From positions 1 to 64,000 of the forward strand of contig NZ_JBFHJW010000018.1 in the NCBI RefSeq assembly GCF_041595635.1: DNA of 64,000 bases. The letters are read 5' to 3'. Source of the DNA: Labilibaculum sp041595635 (GTDB taxonomy: Bacteria; Bacteroidota; Bacteroidia; Bacteroidales; Marinifilaceae). A model generated the notes under the pieces. That model searched no databases and was not told the DNA's origin. It saw only the letters and a list, made by a program, of their open reading frames with translations. Below are positions 26,879 to 36,244 of this stretch, piece by piece. Every line of letters starts with the position of its first letter. The stretch's first letter is position 1. A program made the position numbers and the translations under genes.

Positions 26879-28690
26879 TTATTTGATGTTTTTCTCTAGT
26901 TTAGTGATTGTATCCATGCTTTTCTGATACAATTCATCCATTTCTGATGATCCAGCAGATGGGGAATATCTTGCAAATTCACAAGAATCCAAAATGCTTA
27001 AAAATTCATCTTTAAGATCGGGTTCAACCCCTTTGCCTAGTAAAATTTCACTAATGTTTTCTTTGTTGAGATTCTCCAAAGGTAAATTTAATTTATCGGA
27101 GGTGTAGCCCCAAATAGCTTTTAGAATTTCATCGTAAAATTGCTCTTTTTGTTTTGCTTTTAAACTGGTTGCAGCTGCTTTTAATCTCCTCATAGCCACC
27201 TTGTTTGCTCTTTTGTTCTTAAGTTTTGCAGTGTCTGCATTTTCTTTAATTCGTTTTCTGTTGAACACGAAAGCAAAAATAAAAACCAGCAAGGGAAGTA
27301 GGTAAGCCAAATAAAAATTAGTTGTTCCAAAGAATACATCGCCTTTTAAGCGGGGTGTGAAGTCATTGGTTTTGATAAAGCGAATGTCCTTTCCTAAAAA
27401 TTTAACTTGTTCTTTGGTAAAGGAACTGATAATGGTTCCTGCAGCATCGCCTTCCCCTTTGGTTACTTTAATGTTAAATTTTGGTGTTGAGCGTGTTCTG
27501 TAAATACCTGCTTTGGGATCGAAAAAAGAGAAGTCTACAGGAGGAATCTCATAATCTCCACCATGACGAGGGATTATTAGGTATTCAAATGTTGTTGAAC
27601 CAGTCATTCCACTTTCTGAACTTTTAAGATCTTGCAGGGTTTTGGGGTCATAGACTTCAAAATCAGCAGGGAAATTAAATTCCAACGGATTTATCAGTTT
27701 TAGGTTCCCGTTGCCAGCTATTTTTACCCGCATGGTAATAGCATCGTTTGCTTTTACCGAGTCTTTATCAATAGTTGTTGTGAGTTGAAAATGACCAACA
27801 GCTCCATCAAAACTGGCTGGTTTGTTTCTTGGGAAATCTTTTACATTTATGTTTATGGCTTTGCTTTTTCGAGGCACTCTAATATCCTGATAATTATCAA
27901 AGAAATCATCAAAAAAGCCGTTTCTTCTGGCGGCTTGCTGTTGACGTATGATTACTTCTAATTCAAACGGATCGATGGTTATTTTCCCCGTGTGTTGTGG
28001 AAATAAAATCAATTTTCGAATGACTCCAGTATTGTAAATAGTACCATTTATATTTTCTCTTTGTAAAGAAATTTGTCCAGGAGTAGGGACTTCCTGACTT
28101 AAGAAACCATCGAAAGAAGGAAATTTTGAATCGCCAAATCCTGCAATATTAAGTCGAGTATACACTTTAATGGTTGCCACAACATGTTCTCCCATGTACA
28201 CGCTTTTTCGATCCAAATCTACTTTAACAAATAGGTTGTCTTCGGTGATTTTTTCACTAGAAGTTGAATTTTGCGTTTGACTCGTTCCGCTATTTTTTTT
28301 CGAATTATCTGCTTTAACAACTTCTATTTGTAACGAATTGGATGTTTTCGTATCACCATCTACCTCGATACGGGCAGGTTTCACATTAAAAGTTCCTTCT
28401 TTTTCGGCCAAAAGTACATAGGTGTATGAGTAGGATGAGTTCGAGCTTACTTTTCCGTTGATGATTTGTGTACTCATGCTGCTGGAAGTTGAAGGTCCCA
28501 TGAGAATTCTAAAACCATCCAACGACGGGATTTCGATGTTCTTACCTTTGCTGTTAAGAGAGTAGGTCAATCGAAATTGTTCGCCTATTTCTACCACATT
28601 AGGAGCCGAGGCTGTAAATTTAATTTCATCAGCAAATACCGATGAGGAAATTAAAATGATTGTAAGTATAGAGAAAAGTATTTTTTTCAT
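26879..28690 (-). CDS. batD: BatD family protein
   Basis: A 603-residue membrane-anchored periplasmic protein. After a signal peptide (MKKILFSILTIILISSSVFA) come repeated Ig-like BatD modules: FTASAPNVVEIGEQFRLTYSLN, then DNLFVKVDLDRKSVYMGEHVVATIKVYTRL, then TTIDKDSVKANDAITMRVKIAGNGNLKLI. A membrane helix lies near residue 455 (FYLAYLLPLLVFIFAFVF), followed by a cytoplasmic helical tail rich in Lys. It is presumably a scaffold for the VWA proteins BatA and BatB. It lies within the operon between batC and batE. Confidence 0.9.
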   Translation of the reverse strand: MKKILFSILTIILISSSVFADEIKFTASAPNVVEIGEQFRLTYSLNSKGKNIEIPSLDGFRILMGPSTSSSMSTQIINGKVSSNSSYSYTYVLLAEKEGTFNVKPARIEVDGDTKTSNSLQIEVVKADNSKKNSGTSQTQNSTSSEKITEDNLFVKVDLDRKSVYMGEHVVATIKVYTRLNIAGFGDSKFPSFDGFLSQEVPTPGQISLQRENINGTIYNTGVIRKLILFPQHTGKITIDPFELEVIIRQQQAARRNGFFDDFFDNYQDIRVPRKSKAININVKDFPRNKPASFDGAVGHFQLTTTIDKDSVKANDAITMRVKIAGNGNLKLINPLEFNFPADFEVYDPKTLQDLKSSESGMTGSTTFEYLIIPRHGGDYEIPPVDFSFFDPKAGIYRTRSTPKFNIKVTKGEGDAAGTIISSFTKEQVKFLGKDIRFIKTNDFTPRLKGDVFFGTTNFYLAYLLPLLVFIFAFVFNRKRIKENADTAKLKNKRANKVAMRRLKAAATSLKAKQKEQFYDEILKAIWGYTSDKLNLPLENLNKENISEILLGKGVEPDLKDEFLSILDSCEFARYSPSAGSSEMDELYQKSMDTITKLEKNIK

Positions 28691-28801
28691 CTGTTTAATA
28701 TTGTTTTTTCATCTGTTACGTAAGGGAATAAATTGTTAGTTTATCGTAACGCACAAATTTACTGATTAATCGTATAGAAATAATCAAATAGTAGGATTGA
28801 A

Positions 28802-29587
28802 TTACCAATCCTTTGTGATTTTGGTTTTTTTCGCTTTTTGTGCTGCTGCTTTGGCTTTTTGAACCTTTTCTTGAACTTGTTTTTCATCGTTTTCAAGAGC
28901 TTCTAGTAAGCGATTGGCATCCTGTTGCGAAATTTTGCTTTCTTGTTCTTCAGGATCTCCTTTCTTTTTGTCTTGATCTCCAGGTTTATTTTCCTGATTT
29001 TCTTGATCTTTCTTGTCCTGATCTTTTTTATCCTGATCCTTCTTGTCTTGATCTTGTTTATTCTGATCCTTCTTGTCTTGGTCTTTTTTATTCTGATCTT
29101 TTTGATCTTTATTCTGATCCTGTTTCTGATCCTGTTTCTTTTTTTCTTCCTCTTGTTTCTGCTTCATTCTGCGAGCATACTCCAAATTGTATTTGGTTTC
29201 TTGCGAGTTTGGATTATGACGAAGAGATTCTTTATAGGCTTCTATACTTTCATCAATTTTCCGATTCATCAGAAGTGTGTTTCCGATGTTGTGATAAATA
29301 TCGCCTAGCTTTTTAGGATCCTGTTCGCTTACTGTTAATGCTTGATATTGCTTTAAGGCTTCGTCGTATTTTTTTTGCTTGTACAAGGCATCGCCCAAGT
29401 TAAAGCCAGCTTCGTAGGAGTTGATTTTTTTATCCAAAGCTTTTCTATATTCCACTTCAGAATTTTCGTATTCATTTCCTTCAAAAAGATCATTTCCGTT
29501 ACGGATAAATTTTCTTTCCTTTTGTGCTGTGGCGTCATAAGTAATAAGGCCCAGTAAAGCTATGAATAATGGTATATATTTGTTCAT
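28802..29587 (-). CDS. batC: BatC: TPR protein with Lys/Asp/Gln repeat tail
   Basis: A signal peptide (MNKYIPLFIALLGLITYDATAQ) is followed by about three TPR repeats at residues 30-140. Then comes a very low-complexity stretch at about 150-215 built on KDQDKKDQ-like units, and a short helical end. The repeat tail is characteristic of BatC, though its length varies between species and it is prone to length change. Role in the Bat complex is unknown. It sits between batB and batD, with a 111-bp gap after it. Confidence 0.85.
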   Translation of the reverse strand: MNKYIPLFIALLGLITYDATAQKERKFIRNGNDLFEGNEYENSEVEYRKALDKKINSYEAGFNLGDALYKQKKYDEALKQYQALTVSEQDPKKLGDIYHNIGNTLLMNRKIDESIEAYKESLRHNPNSQETKYNLEYARRMKQKQEEEKKKQDQKQDQNKDQKDQNKKDQDKKDQNKQDQDKKDQDKKDQDKKDQENQENKPGDQDKKKGDPEEQESKISQQDANRLLEALENDEKQVQEKVQKAKAAAQKAKKTKITKDW

Positions 29588-29605
29588 AATAATCAGAATT
29601 CGGTT

Positions 29606-30643
29606 CTATTTTGATGGTTTAAACAAATTGATGTCCTTCAAATGTCGATTTTTACGTTCTAAAACTAAAAATTCAAGAAAAAGAAGGAGCAAACCGATGG
29701 CGATAAATAATTGAAATTTTTCGTCGTAGGCTGCATATACTTTTTGTTCCAGTTCGGTTTTATTCATTTTATTAATTTCAGAAAAAAGAGCATTTAATCC
29801 AGTTGTTGTATTGTTTGCAATAACAGGTTTTCCTCCTCCAGCAGTTGCAATTTGTTCGACCATTTGCTGGTCTAATTTTGAAATTACAATGTTGCCGTTT
29901 TCATCTCTTCTAAAATCGCTAGAGCCGCTACTTTTAGGAATAGGCGCACCTTCAGGCAATCCCATGGCAATGGTGTGAACAATAATTCCTTGCTCTAAAG
30001 CCGATTGGGCTGCTGAAATGGCATCATCTTCGTGGTTCTCTCCATCAGTAATTACAATAATTGCTTTGCTGGCTTCGCTATCGGGAGTGAAACTTTTGGC
30101 GGCCAGATTAATGGCTGCACCAATGGCAGTCCCTTGTATCGGAACAATATCAGTACTTATGGAAGAAAGGAATAACTTTGCCGATGAGTAATCGGTAGTA
30201 ATTGGTAGTTGAGTGTAAGCCTCTCCAGCAAATACAATCAAACCAATTTTGTCATTGTTCAACTTGTCAACCATTTTTGAAATGGCTCGTTTTGCTCGTT
30301 CAAGGCGGTTGGGCTGAATGTCCTGAGCCATCATGGAATTGGAAACATCCAAAGCTATTACAATTTCTACTCCTTTTCTTTTGATGGTTTGTAGTTTGGA
30401 TCCAAATTGAGGGCCGGCAAGACCAATAATGATAAAGCTAAGGGCCAGTACAAGAATTCCAAATTTATAAAAGGGTCGGGTAAATGATGCGTAAGGCATC
30501 AATTGTGAGATGATGTTCATCTCACCAAACTCGGCTAGAGCTTTCTTTTTTCTTGAATAGCTAATCCAATATAAAATTCCAAGAATTGGAAGTATCAGAA
30601 ATAAGTATAGAAGATCGGGTTGATCAAAACGAAATTGATTCAT
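29606..30643 (-). CDS. batB: BatB: von Willebrand factor A membrane protein
   Basis: Two N-terminal membrane helices (LLYLFLILPILGILYWI and FGILVLALSFIIIGLAG) precede a VWA domain with an intact MIDAS motif (IALDVSNSMMAQDIQPNRLERAK, then ATAIGAAIN-type loop and IVITDGENHEDDA). A membrane helix ends the protein (FQLFIAIGLLLLFLEFLVL). The VWA domain should lie in the periplasm. It follows batA by 34 bp and is similar to it, as expected of this gene pair. Confidence 0.92.
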   Translation of the reverse strand: MNQFRFDQPDLLYLFLILPILGILYWISYSRKKKALAEFGEMNIISQLMPYASFTRPFYKFGILVLALSFIIIGLAGPQFGSKLQTIKRKGVEIVIALDVSNSMMAQDIQPNRLERAKRAISKMVDKLNNDKIGLIVFAGEAYTQLPITTDYSSAKLFLSSISTDIVPIQGTAIGAAINLAAKSFTPDSEASKAIIVITDGENHEDDAISAAQSALEQGIIVHTIAMGLPEGAPIPKSSGSSDFRRDENGNIVISKLDQQMVEQIATAGGGKPVIANNTTTGLNALFSEINKMNKTELEQKVYAAYDEKFQLFIAIGLLLLFLEFLVLERKNRHLKDINLFKPSK

Positions 30644-30677
30644 TGTTCAATGATTTTCTGCGTTCAATTAATATCAA

Positions 30678-31670
30678 TTACGGAATGTTTCTTAAAATGG
30701 AATTCCGTAAAGCAATTTCAAGTAGTAAAAATAGAGAGGCTAGTAAGGCAAAGATGAGATACTCTTCGCTTTTTGTACTGTACTGTTTGACCTCAATTTT
30801 ACTTTTTTCTAATTTGTCTATCTCTTCGTAAATTGCTTTTAGTTTATTGTTATCGGTAGCTCTAAAATATTGTCCACCGGTCATATCTGCAATTTGTTGT
30901 AATACCTCTTCATCAATTTTAACCGGCATGTTTCTCATGCTGATTCCAAAAGCTGTTTGAACAGGGTAGGGAGCAGTTCCCATACTTCCAATTCCAACTG
31001 TGTACACTCTAATGCCAAAGGTTTTTGCTAGTTCGGCTGCAGTAAGCGGAGCAATTTCGCCCTGGTTGTTCACTCCATCGGTTAAAAGAATGGCTACTTT
31101 CGATTTCGATTTGCTATCTTTTAATCGATTCACCGCATTGGCTAGTCCAAGGCCGATGGCTGTACCATCTTCAATCATACCACTCTCAATATCCTTAAAC
31201 AGATTGATTAAAACGGCGTGGTCGGTGGTTAGCGGACATTGCGTGAAACTTTCTCCGCTAAAAATTACCAAGCCAATTTTATCGTCCTCGCGACCAGTAA
31301 TAAAATTGATGGCCACCTCTTTTGCAGCTTCTAGTCGATCGGGTTCAAAGTCACGGGCAAGCATACTACTCGAAATATCCAGCGACATTACAATGTCGAT
31401 TCCTTCGGTAGTTACATTTTCCCAGTTGTTACTCGATTGTGGACGAGCAAGTGCAATTATTAAAAATGCAATGGCTAAAACACGAAAGGCAAATAATGCA
31501 TGTCGTAAGTAGTATTTGTAGGTTTTAGCACTCGCTTGAAAGCCTTTTAAAGTTGATACCTGAATGCTTGCATGTGCATTTTTATCTTTTAATACGTACC
31601 ATGCAATTAATGGCAGTAAAAATAAAAGCAGGTAGAAATATTCAGGATTTGCAAATTGTATAGAACTCAT
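30678..31670 (-). CDS. batA: BatA: von Willebrand factor A membrane protein
   Basis: The start at 31670 (MSSIQFANPEYFYLLLFLLPLIAWYVL) is preferred to one five codons earlier. Helices flank a VWA domain with an intact MIDAS motif (MSLDISSSMLARDFEPDRLEAAKE; TDGVNNQGE). A C-terminal membrane helix follows (YLIFALLASLFLLLEIAL). It pairs with BatB. Its start lies only about 20 bp from the preceding gene, supporting one operon. Confidence 0.92.
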   Translation of the reverse strand: MSSIQFANPEYFYLLLFLLPLIAWYVLKDKNAHASIQVSTLKGFQASAKTYKYYLRHALFAFRVLAIAFLIIALARPQSSNNWENVTTEGIDIVMSLDISSSMLARDFEPDRLEAAKEVAINFITGREDDKIGLVIFSGESFTQCPLTTDHAVLINLFKDIESGMIEDGTAIGLGLANAVNRLKDSKSKSKVAILLTDGVNNQGEIAPLTAAELAKTFGIRVYTVGIGSMGTAPYPVQTAFGISMRNMPVKIDEEVLQQIADMTGGQYFRATDNNKLKAIYEEIDKLEKSKIEVKQYSTKSEEYLIFALLASLFLLLEIALRNSILRNIP

Positions 31671-31688
31671 ACTTTGTATTTTCAAAGT

Positions 31689-32717
31689 TTACTTTTCTTC
31701 CTTTATTGTCTCTTTTGATGTCGTTTCCTCTTTTTCTTCAGGAGGCGAGACATTTACGACTGTTGTTTCTATAATCTTGTAGGCATATTTCAAACTCCGT
31801 TCGTTTTCATCCTGAAGAGGAGTTAATTTTGCGAATTTTGCTAAATCTGCAAGCTCTAGAATTTCCTTTAAATTTTCTTTCCATTCGGAATCTGTATCAA
31901 CAGATTTAGTGGCTTCTAAAATTTCGTCGGTTGTTGATTCTTGTGTCGACAGATGGAAACGTTCATCCAAATAGAATCGAATAGTATCGGTTAATTCGGA
32001 ATGAAACTCTTTCACTTTTCCTGTTTCCCAAAGCTTTTGCTTTTTTATTTCATCGAGTTTGCGCAAAGCAATCACGTGAGCAGGTTCGGCAGGTTTTGCT
32101 TTTACAAACAATGGCTGGTTTTTTTTCCGTTTTCGCAAATAGATGATTACTAGAACAATTATTGCTACTGCAAGTAAACCTCCGAATAACCAGGGAGCAA
32201 TTTCGGAAAAAGAAATGGGAGTTTCGATTGGCATTACAATGTCGAAATTGGCTTTTGTAGTATCAATATCGAATGTTTTAACGCCTAAAAAAAGAGTATC
32301 AGTTCGAATGATTTTCATTAAATCATCCTTGTGAATTTTAAATTCGAAAGGATTCATTTTGTGAACACCATCCTCGAAAGAGGTAATCAGAAAGTTTTTA
32401 TTCACTTTAAGCTTTCCATTTTCCATGGGAACTGTATCCTGCGGAAATTGTTTAATGATTTCAACAGTGGAACCAATACTATCTGAAAAAACCGGAAATT
32501 CTATTCTCAGGTCTTTGGGCTGTTCAACGCTTAGCAAAAGATTAATCTGATCGCCAATGGCAATCATGTTGGTATCAAGTTGTACTCCGTATTTAATCCC
32601 TTTTTCATCTTCCTGCGCAAAGGTCGAGAAGGAGGATAAAGTAGTTCCCAATAGAATCACAAAAGCGAAAAGTGCTTTTGCGATTCTACTGTTGAGGATG
32701 TCAATTTTATTTGTCAT
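31689..32717 (-). CDS. Bat-operon membrane protein of unknown function
   Basis: Between the DUF58 gene and batA, as in other Bacteroidota bat operons. A signal peptide (ALFAFVILLGTTLSSFSTFA) is followed by a beta-rich periplasmic domain (about 35-165). A single membrane helix at about 172-193 (LFGGLLAVAIIVLVIIYL) and a cytoplasmic helical domain come next (HVIALRKLDEIKKQKLWETGKVKEFHSELTDTIRFYLDERF...). The tail is charged and rich in Glu, Lys and Thr. The build resembles BatD (beta domain, helix, cytoplasmic tail), which suggests an adaptor role; this is inference. Confidence 0.75.
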   Translation of the reverse strand: MTNKIDILNSRIAKALFAFVILLGTTLSSFSTFAQEDEKGIKYGVQLDTNMIAIGDQINLLLSVEQPKDLRIEFPVFSDSIGSTVEIIKQFPQDTVPMENGKLKVNKNFLITSFEDGVHKMNPFEFKIHKDDLMKIIRTDTLFLGVKTFDIDTTKANFDIVMPIETPISFSEIAPWLFGGLLAVAIIVLVIIYLRKRKKNQPLFVKAKPAEPAHVIALRKLDEIKKQKLWETGKVKEFHSELTDTIRFYLDERFHLSTQESTTDEILEATKSVDTDSEWKENLKEILELADLAKFAKLTPLQDENERSLKYAYKIIETTVVNVSPPEEKEETTSKETIKEEK

Positions 32718-32736
32718 AGTTTTCTACCTCTTGTAT

Positions 32737-33606
32737 TTAGTGTCCTCTTCGTTTAAATAAGCCAATTAAAGACCTTACGTAATCTTGGTCGGTGCTGATA
32801 TTTGCAACATCTACACCTGATTTTTTAAAGGTTTCGGTCACCAGTATCTCGTTATTGCTCCACCATTTGGCATAGTTTTCTCGTACTTTTTTGTTCGAAG
32901 TATCGATCCAACTGTACTCACCCGATTCTGCATCTTTAACTTTAATCAAACCGATGGACGGAATTTCCATTTCACGTTTGTCGTAAATTTTCAGAGCCAC
33001 AATATCATGTTTTTTATTGGCAATGGTTAAGGCATTCTCAAAATCATTATCAATAAAATCGGATATCACAAAAGTGGTACAACGTTTTTTAATCACCTGA
33101 GTGAGGTAACGGAGTGCACTAGAGATATCTGTATTACGATGTTCTGGTTTAAAATCGATTAACTCACGAATGATTCGCAGAATATGAGATTTTCCTTTTT
33201 TCGGAGGAATAAATTTTTCAATGGTATCGGAAAAAAAGATCATCCCAATTTTATCGTTGTTTTGAATGGCTGAAAATGCCAATACTGCAGCAATCTCGGT
33301 AATCTGATTTTTCTTCAATTTCGAAATGGTTCCGAATTCACGGGAACCACTCACATCAATCATCAGCATAACGGTTAACTCACGTTCCTCTTCGAAAAGT
33401 TTAACGTAAGGTTGGTTGTAACGAGCCGTTACATTCCAATCGATATTTCTGATGTCATCGCCATATTGGTATTCCCGAACCTCACTGAAAGTCATTCCTC
33501 GTCCTTTAAAGGCGGAATGATACTCCCCGGCAAAAATATTTCGGGAAAGACCTCTGGTTTTGATCTCAATTTGCCTAACCCGTTTTAATAATTCGTTTGT
33601 ATCCAT
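32737..33606 (-). CDS. DUF58 domain protein (VWA-like)
   Basis: The family motif VREYQYGDDIRNIDWNVTARYNQPYVKLFEEERELTVMLMIDVSGSR is intact, including the MIDAS-like DVSGS. It has no membrane helix and should be cytoplasmic. DUF58 genes nearly always follow moxR, and the proteins probably act as substrates or adaptors of the MoxR ATPase. Here moxR lies 52 bp upstream. Confidence 0.9.
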   Translation of the reverse strand: MDTNELLKRVRQIEIKTRGLSRNIFAGEYHSAFKGRGMTFSEVREYQYGDDIRNIDWNVTARYNQPYVKLFEEERELTVMLMIDVSGSREFGTISKLKKNQITEIAAVLAFSAIQNNDKIGMIFFSDTIEKFIPPKKGKSHILRIIRELIDFKPEHRNTDISSALRYLTQVIKKRCTTFVISDFIDNDFENALTIANKKHDIVALKIYDKREMEIPSIGLIKVKDAESGEYSWIDTSNKKVRENYAKWWSNNEILVTETFKKSGVDVANISTDQDYVRSLIGLFKRRGH

Positions 33607-33658
33607 AGTTTAATTACGAATGAATAATTATTAATTAACAATTACTAATTTATAATTA

Positions 33659-34654
33659 CTAAGGAACTTCAACGGTATTCAAGATTTCACTTATGATATT
33701 TTCGCTGGTAATGTTGTTTGCTTCAGCTTCGTAAGTTAATCCGATTCGGTGACGCAAAACATCGTGACAAACGGCACGAATATCTTCGGGAATAACATAT
33801 CCTCTTCGTTTGATAAAGGCATAAGCTTTAGCTGCAGAAGCCAAAGAAATACTTGCACGAGGCGAACCTCCAAAGGCAATCATGTCTTTAAATTGCTCCA
33901 AACCGTAATCGGAAGGGAAACGAGTTGCAAAGATGATGTCGACAATATATTTTTCAATTTTTTCATCCATATACACATCTTTCACCACATCGCGTGCTTT
34001 GTTGATGTCTTCTGGTTTTAGGATTTGGCTTGCTTTTGGGAATGCTTTCAAAAGATTCTGACGCATAATTACTTGCTCTTCCTCTTTTTTAGGATAGTTG
34101 ATGACTACTTTAAGCATAAAACGGTCGACCTGAGCTTCTGGCAAAGGATAAGTTCCTTCTTGTTCGATTGGATTTTGAGTTGCCATTACCAGGAATGGTT
34201 CTTCCAATTTATAGGTGTTATCTCCAATGGTAATTTGGCGTTCCTGCATGGCTTCAAGTAGGGCAGCCTGAACTTTTGCAGGAGCACGGTTAATTTCATC
34301 TGCAAGAATAAAGTTGGCGAAGATAGGTCCTTTTTTCACCACAAATTCTTCTTTTTTCTGGCTGTAAATCATCGTACCCAACAAATCGGCAGGTAACAAA
34401 TCGGGTGTAAACTGAATACGACTAAAATCAGCTTCGATTGTGGTTGCCAGAGTGTTAATTGCAAGCGTCTTAGCTAGTCCGGGAACTCCTTCTAATAATA
34501 TGTGCCCATTGGAAAGTAAACCAATCAATAAGCTTTCTACAAGGTGCTTTTGACCAACAATAACTTTGTTCATTTCCATAGAAATCATATCCACAAAGGA
34601 ACTTTCTCTTTGGATACGTTCATTTAGTTCTTTGATATCAACTGTTTGGATCAT
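33659..34654 (-). CDS. MoxR-family AAA+ ATPase
   Basis: A chaperone-like ATPase that remodels VWA proteins. Walker A is GVPGLAKT, Walker B ILADEINRAP, sensor 1 ATQNPIEQEGTYPLPEAQVDRF, with the C-terminal lid domain (SPRASISLASAAKAYAFIKRRGYVIPEDI). At 331 residues it is standard length. It is the first gene of the bat operon, and a good promoter lies 65-95 bp upstream. Confidence 0.94.
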   Translation of the reverse strand: MIQTVDIKELNERIQRESSFVDMISMEMNKVIVGQKHLVESLLIGLLSNGHILLEGVPGLAKTLAINTLATTIEADFSRIQFTPDLLPADLLGTMIYSQKKEEFVVKKGPIFANFILADEINRAPAKVQAALLEAMQERQITIGDNTYKLEEPFLVMATQNPIEQEGTYPLPEAQVDRFMLKVVINYPKKEEEQVIMRQNLLKAFPKASQILKPEDINKARDVVKDVYMDEKIEKYIVDIIFATRFPSDYGLEQFKDMIAFGGSPRASISLASAAKAYAFIKRRGYVIPEDIRAVCHDVLRHRIGLTYEAEANNITSENIISEILNTVEVP

Positions 34655-34718
34655 TAGAAATATATTTAATTACTTGAAATATTTACATAAAAAAGTTCTG
34701 ATTTTTCAGAAACATCTA

Positions 34719-34748
34719 CAAAGATAAATTTTTGATGCTTGTTTGAAA
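34719..34748 (-). promoter_or_regulatory. Promoter of the moxR-bat operon
   Basis: On the minus strand TTTC (34748-34745), 18 bases, then TATCTTTG (34726-34719), which matches the -7 consensus fully and the -33 box in three of four bases. The leader would be about 58 bases. Confidence 0.6.
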
Positions 34749-34866
34749 ATGCATTGTCGTTAAAAAGTGTTAATGATTGTTGGGAGTTTCTGATTGTAAG
34801 TAAAAAGTATGAAATAAAAAGAGACAAGAGATATGTTGGCAATTCTTTATTTACAGAGTTTTTTCA

Positions 34867-34897
34867 TTTTCGGACTTGCTAAAAATGCGTACTTTTG
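34867..34897 (+). promoter_or_regulatory. Promoter of truA
   Basis: TACTTTTG at 34890-34897 is a perfect -7 box; TTTT at 34867-34870 stands 19 bases upstream as an imperfect -33 box. Transcription would begin about 20 bases before the TTG start of truA. Confidence 0.55.
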
Positions 34898-34922
34898 GCG
34901 TGAATTTGAAAATGATTAGGAT

Positions 34923-35687
34923 TTGAAGAAGCGATATTTTATCCATTTAAGTTACAAAGGAACGAACTACCATGGTTGGCAGATACAACCCAATGCCAAT
35001 AGTATTCAAGAAGAATTGAATAAGGCATTGTCAACTGTTTTAAACCAAAAAATTAATGTAGTTGGTTGCGGACGAACCGATACAGGAGTGCATGCCAGCG
35101 ATTTTATGGCGCATTTTGAGTTGGAGGAAAGCTTTTGCTTTGATGGAGAAAAGTTATGTTTTAAATTGAATCGTTTTTTGTCTAAGGACATTGCGATTCA
35201 TGAAATTTTCAGAGTGGATAATGATATGCATGCTCGTTTCGATGCCATTTCCAGAACCTATCAGTATCGAATTACTAAGGAGAAGAATCCTTTTCGAAGC
35301 GAAACGCACTGGAAAATTCAACATAGTTTGGACATTGCTAAAATGAATGAGGCGGCTAAAATCTTATTTGACTACATTGATTTTACCAGTTTTAGCAAAT
35401 TGCACACCGATGTGAAAACCAATAATTGCAAGATTGCAAAAGCAGAATGGTCTGAGAATGCCGATGAATTGGTTTTCACCATTAAAGCCGATCGATTTTT
35501 GCGAAATATGGTGCGTGCCATAGTGGGTACTTTGGTGGAAGTTGGACGAGGAAAAATGGATTTGACTGCTTTTCGACAAGTTATTGAGTGCAAAAATCGT
35601 TCTAAGGCAGGAACTTCTGTTCCAGGACATGCTTTGTTTCTCACCGAAATTGAGTATCCAAAAGACATAAAAAGAGAAGATGTCTGA
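34923..35687 (+). CDS. truA: tRNA pseudouridine synthase A
   Basis: Makes pseudouridine at positions 38-40 of the tRNA anticodon arm. The catalytic motif VVGCGRTDTGVHASDFMAHF holds the active Asp; FIHLSYKGTNYHGWQIQPNA and RFLRNMVRAIVGTLVEVGRG are typical. The start is TTG at 34923: an in-frame TAG stands just upstream, and the nearby ATG at 34912 is out of frame. The frame begins exactly at the conserved N-terminus (KKRYFIHLSYKG). The 3' end overlaps the next gene by 8 bp. Confidence 0.94.
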   Translation: MKKRYFIHLSYKGTNYHGWQIQPNANSIQEELNKALSTVLNQKINVVGCGRTDTGVHASDFMAHFELEESFCFDGEKLCFKLNRFLSKDIAIHEIFRVDNDMHARFDAISRTYQYRITKEKNPFRSETHWKIQHSLDIAKMNEAAKILFDYIDFTSFSKLHTDVKTNNCKIAKAEWSENADELVFTIKADRFLRNMVRAIVGTLVEVGRGKMDLTAFRQVIECKNRSKAGTSVPGHALFLTEIEYPKDIKREDV

Positions 35688-36165
35688 TAAAATTTACTTG
35701 TTTACAGATGGAAGTGTACACCCTCAATCGGGGATGGGTTTTGGTGCTTTTCTCCTTATAGAAGATCATGCTACTTCTGCTGAGGAAGCTAAAAATCTGG
35801 TGCAAGTGAAGAAATTCGAAAATACTTCGTCGACTAAATTGGAATTGCAGATTTTATTGCACGCGCTGGTAAAATTCGAAAAGAGGAAGGAGCATGTGAT
35901 CGTTTGTACCGACTCTCAGAATATTGTAGGTTTATTAGGCAGGAGAGATTGTTTGGAGAAAAATGACTATCGTTCCAAAAGTGGTAAACTAATAAGTAAT
36001 TGTGAACTCTATCAGGAATTTTATAAAATAACAGATTTATTGAACTGTCAGATTGTAAAGGTGAAAGGTCATCAGAAATCATCTCATAAGAATAAAATGG
36101 ACTCTTTTTTTACTCTGGTTGATCGAGCAGCTAGAAATGCTTTGAGAGAGGTTAATTTCTCTTAA
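35680..36165 (+). CDS. RNase H-like protein
   Basis: A compact RNase H fold with the acidic active-site residues in order: D10 (FTDGSVHP), E55 (SSTKLELQILLHAL), D78 (VCTDSQNIV) and D148 (VDRAARNAL), preceded by VKGHQKS. All four are present, so nuclease activity on RNA-DNA hybrids is plausible. It differs from standard RnhA by a GRRDCLEKNDYRSKSGKLI insert before the last helix. It starts inside the end of truA and is probably translated by coupling. It is probably an accessory RNase H-family protein, not the main RNase HI. Confidence 0.75.
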   Translation: MSDKIYLFTDGSVHPQSGMGFGAFLLIEDHATSAEEAKNLVQVKKFENTSSTKLELQILLHALVKFEKRKEHVIVCTDSQNIVGLLGRRDCLEKNDYRSKSGKLISNCELYQEFYKITDLLNCQIVKVKGHQKSSHKNKMDSFFTLVDRAARNALREVNFS

Positions 36166-36204
36166 AATAGACATTCGATTTTCACACATGTAAGAATTGT
36201 TGAG

Positions 36205-36220
36205 TAGACTTTATAGTCTA
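36205..36220. terminator. Weak hairpin between convergent genes
   Basis: TAGACT-ttat-AGTCTA lies between the RNase H-like gene and the converging ModE-like gene. It has no good T-tract, so it is a weak terminator candidate. Confidence 0.35.
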
Positions 36221-36244
36221 TTCTTGGTTAAGAAGTATATTTGC

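Noticed and set aside
28840..29316. Two long plus-strand frames opposite batC
   Set aside because: Their Leu/Phe-rich translations are the antisense of the Lys/Asp/Gln repeat tract of batC.
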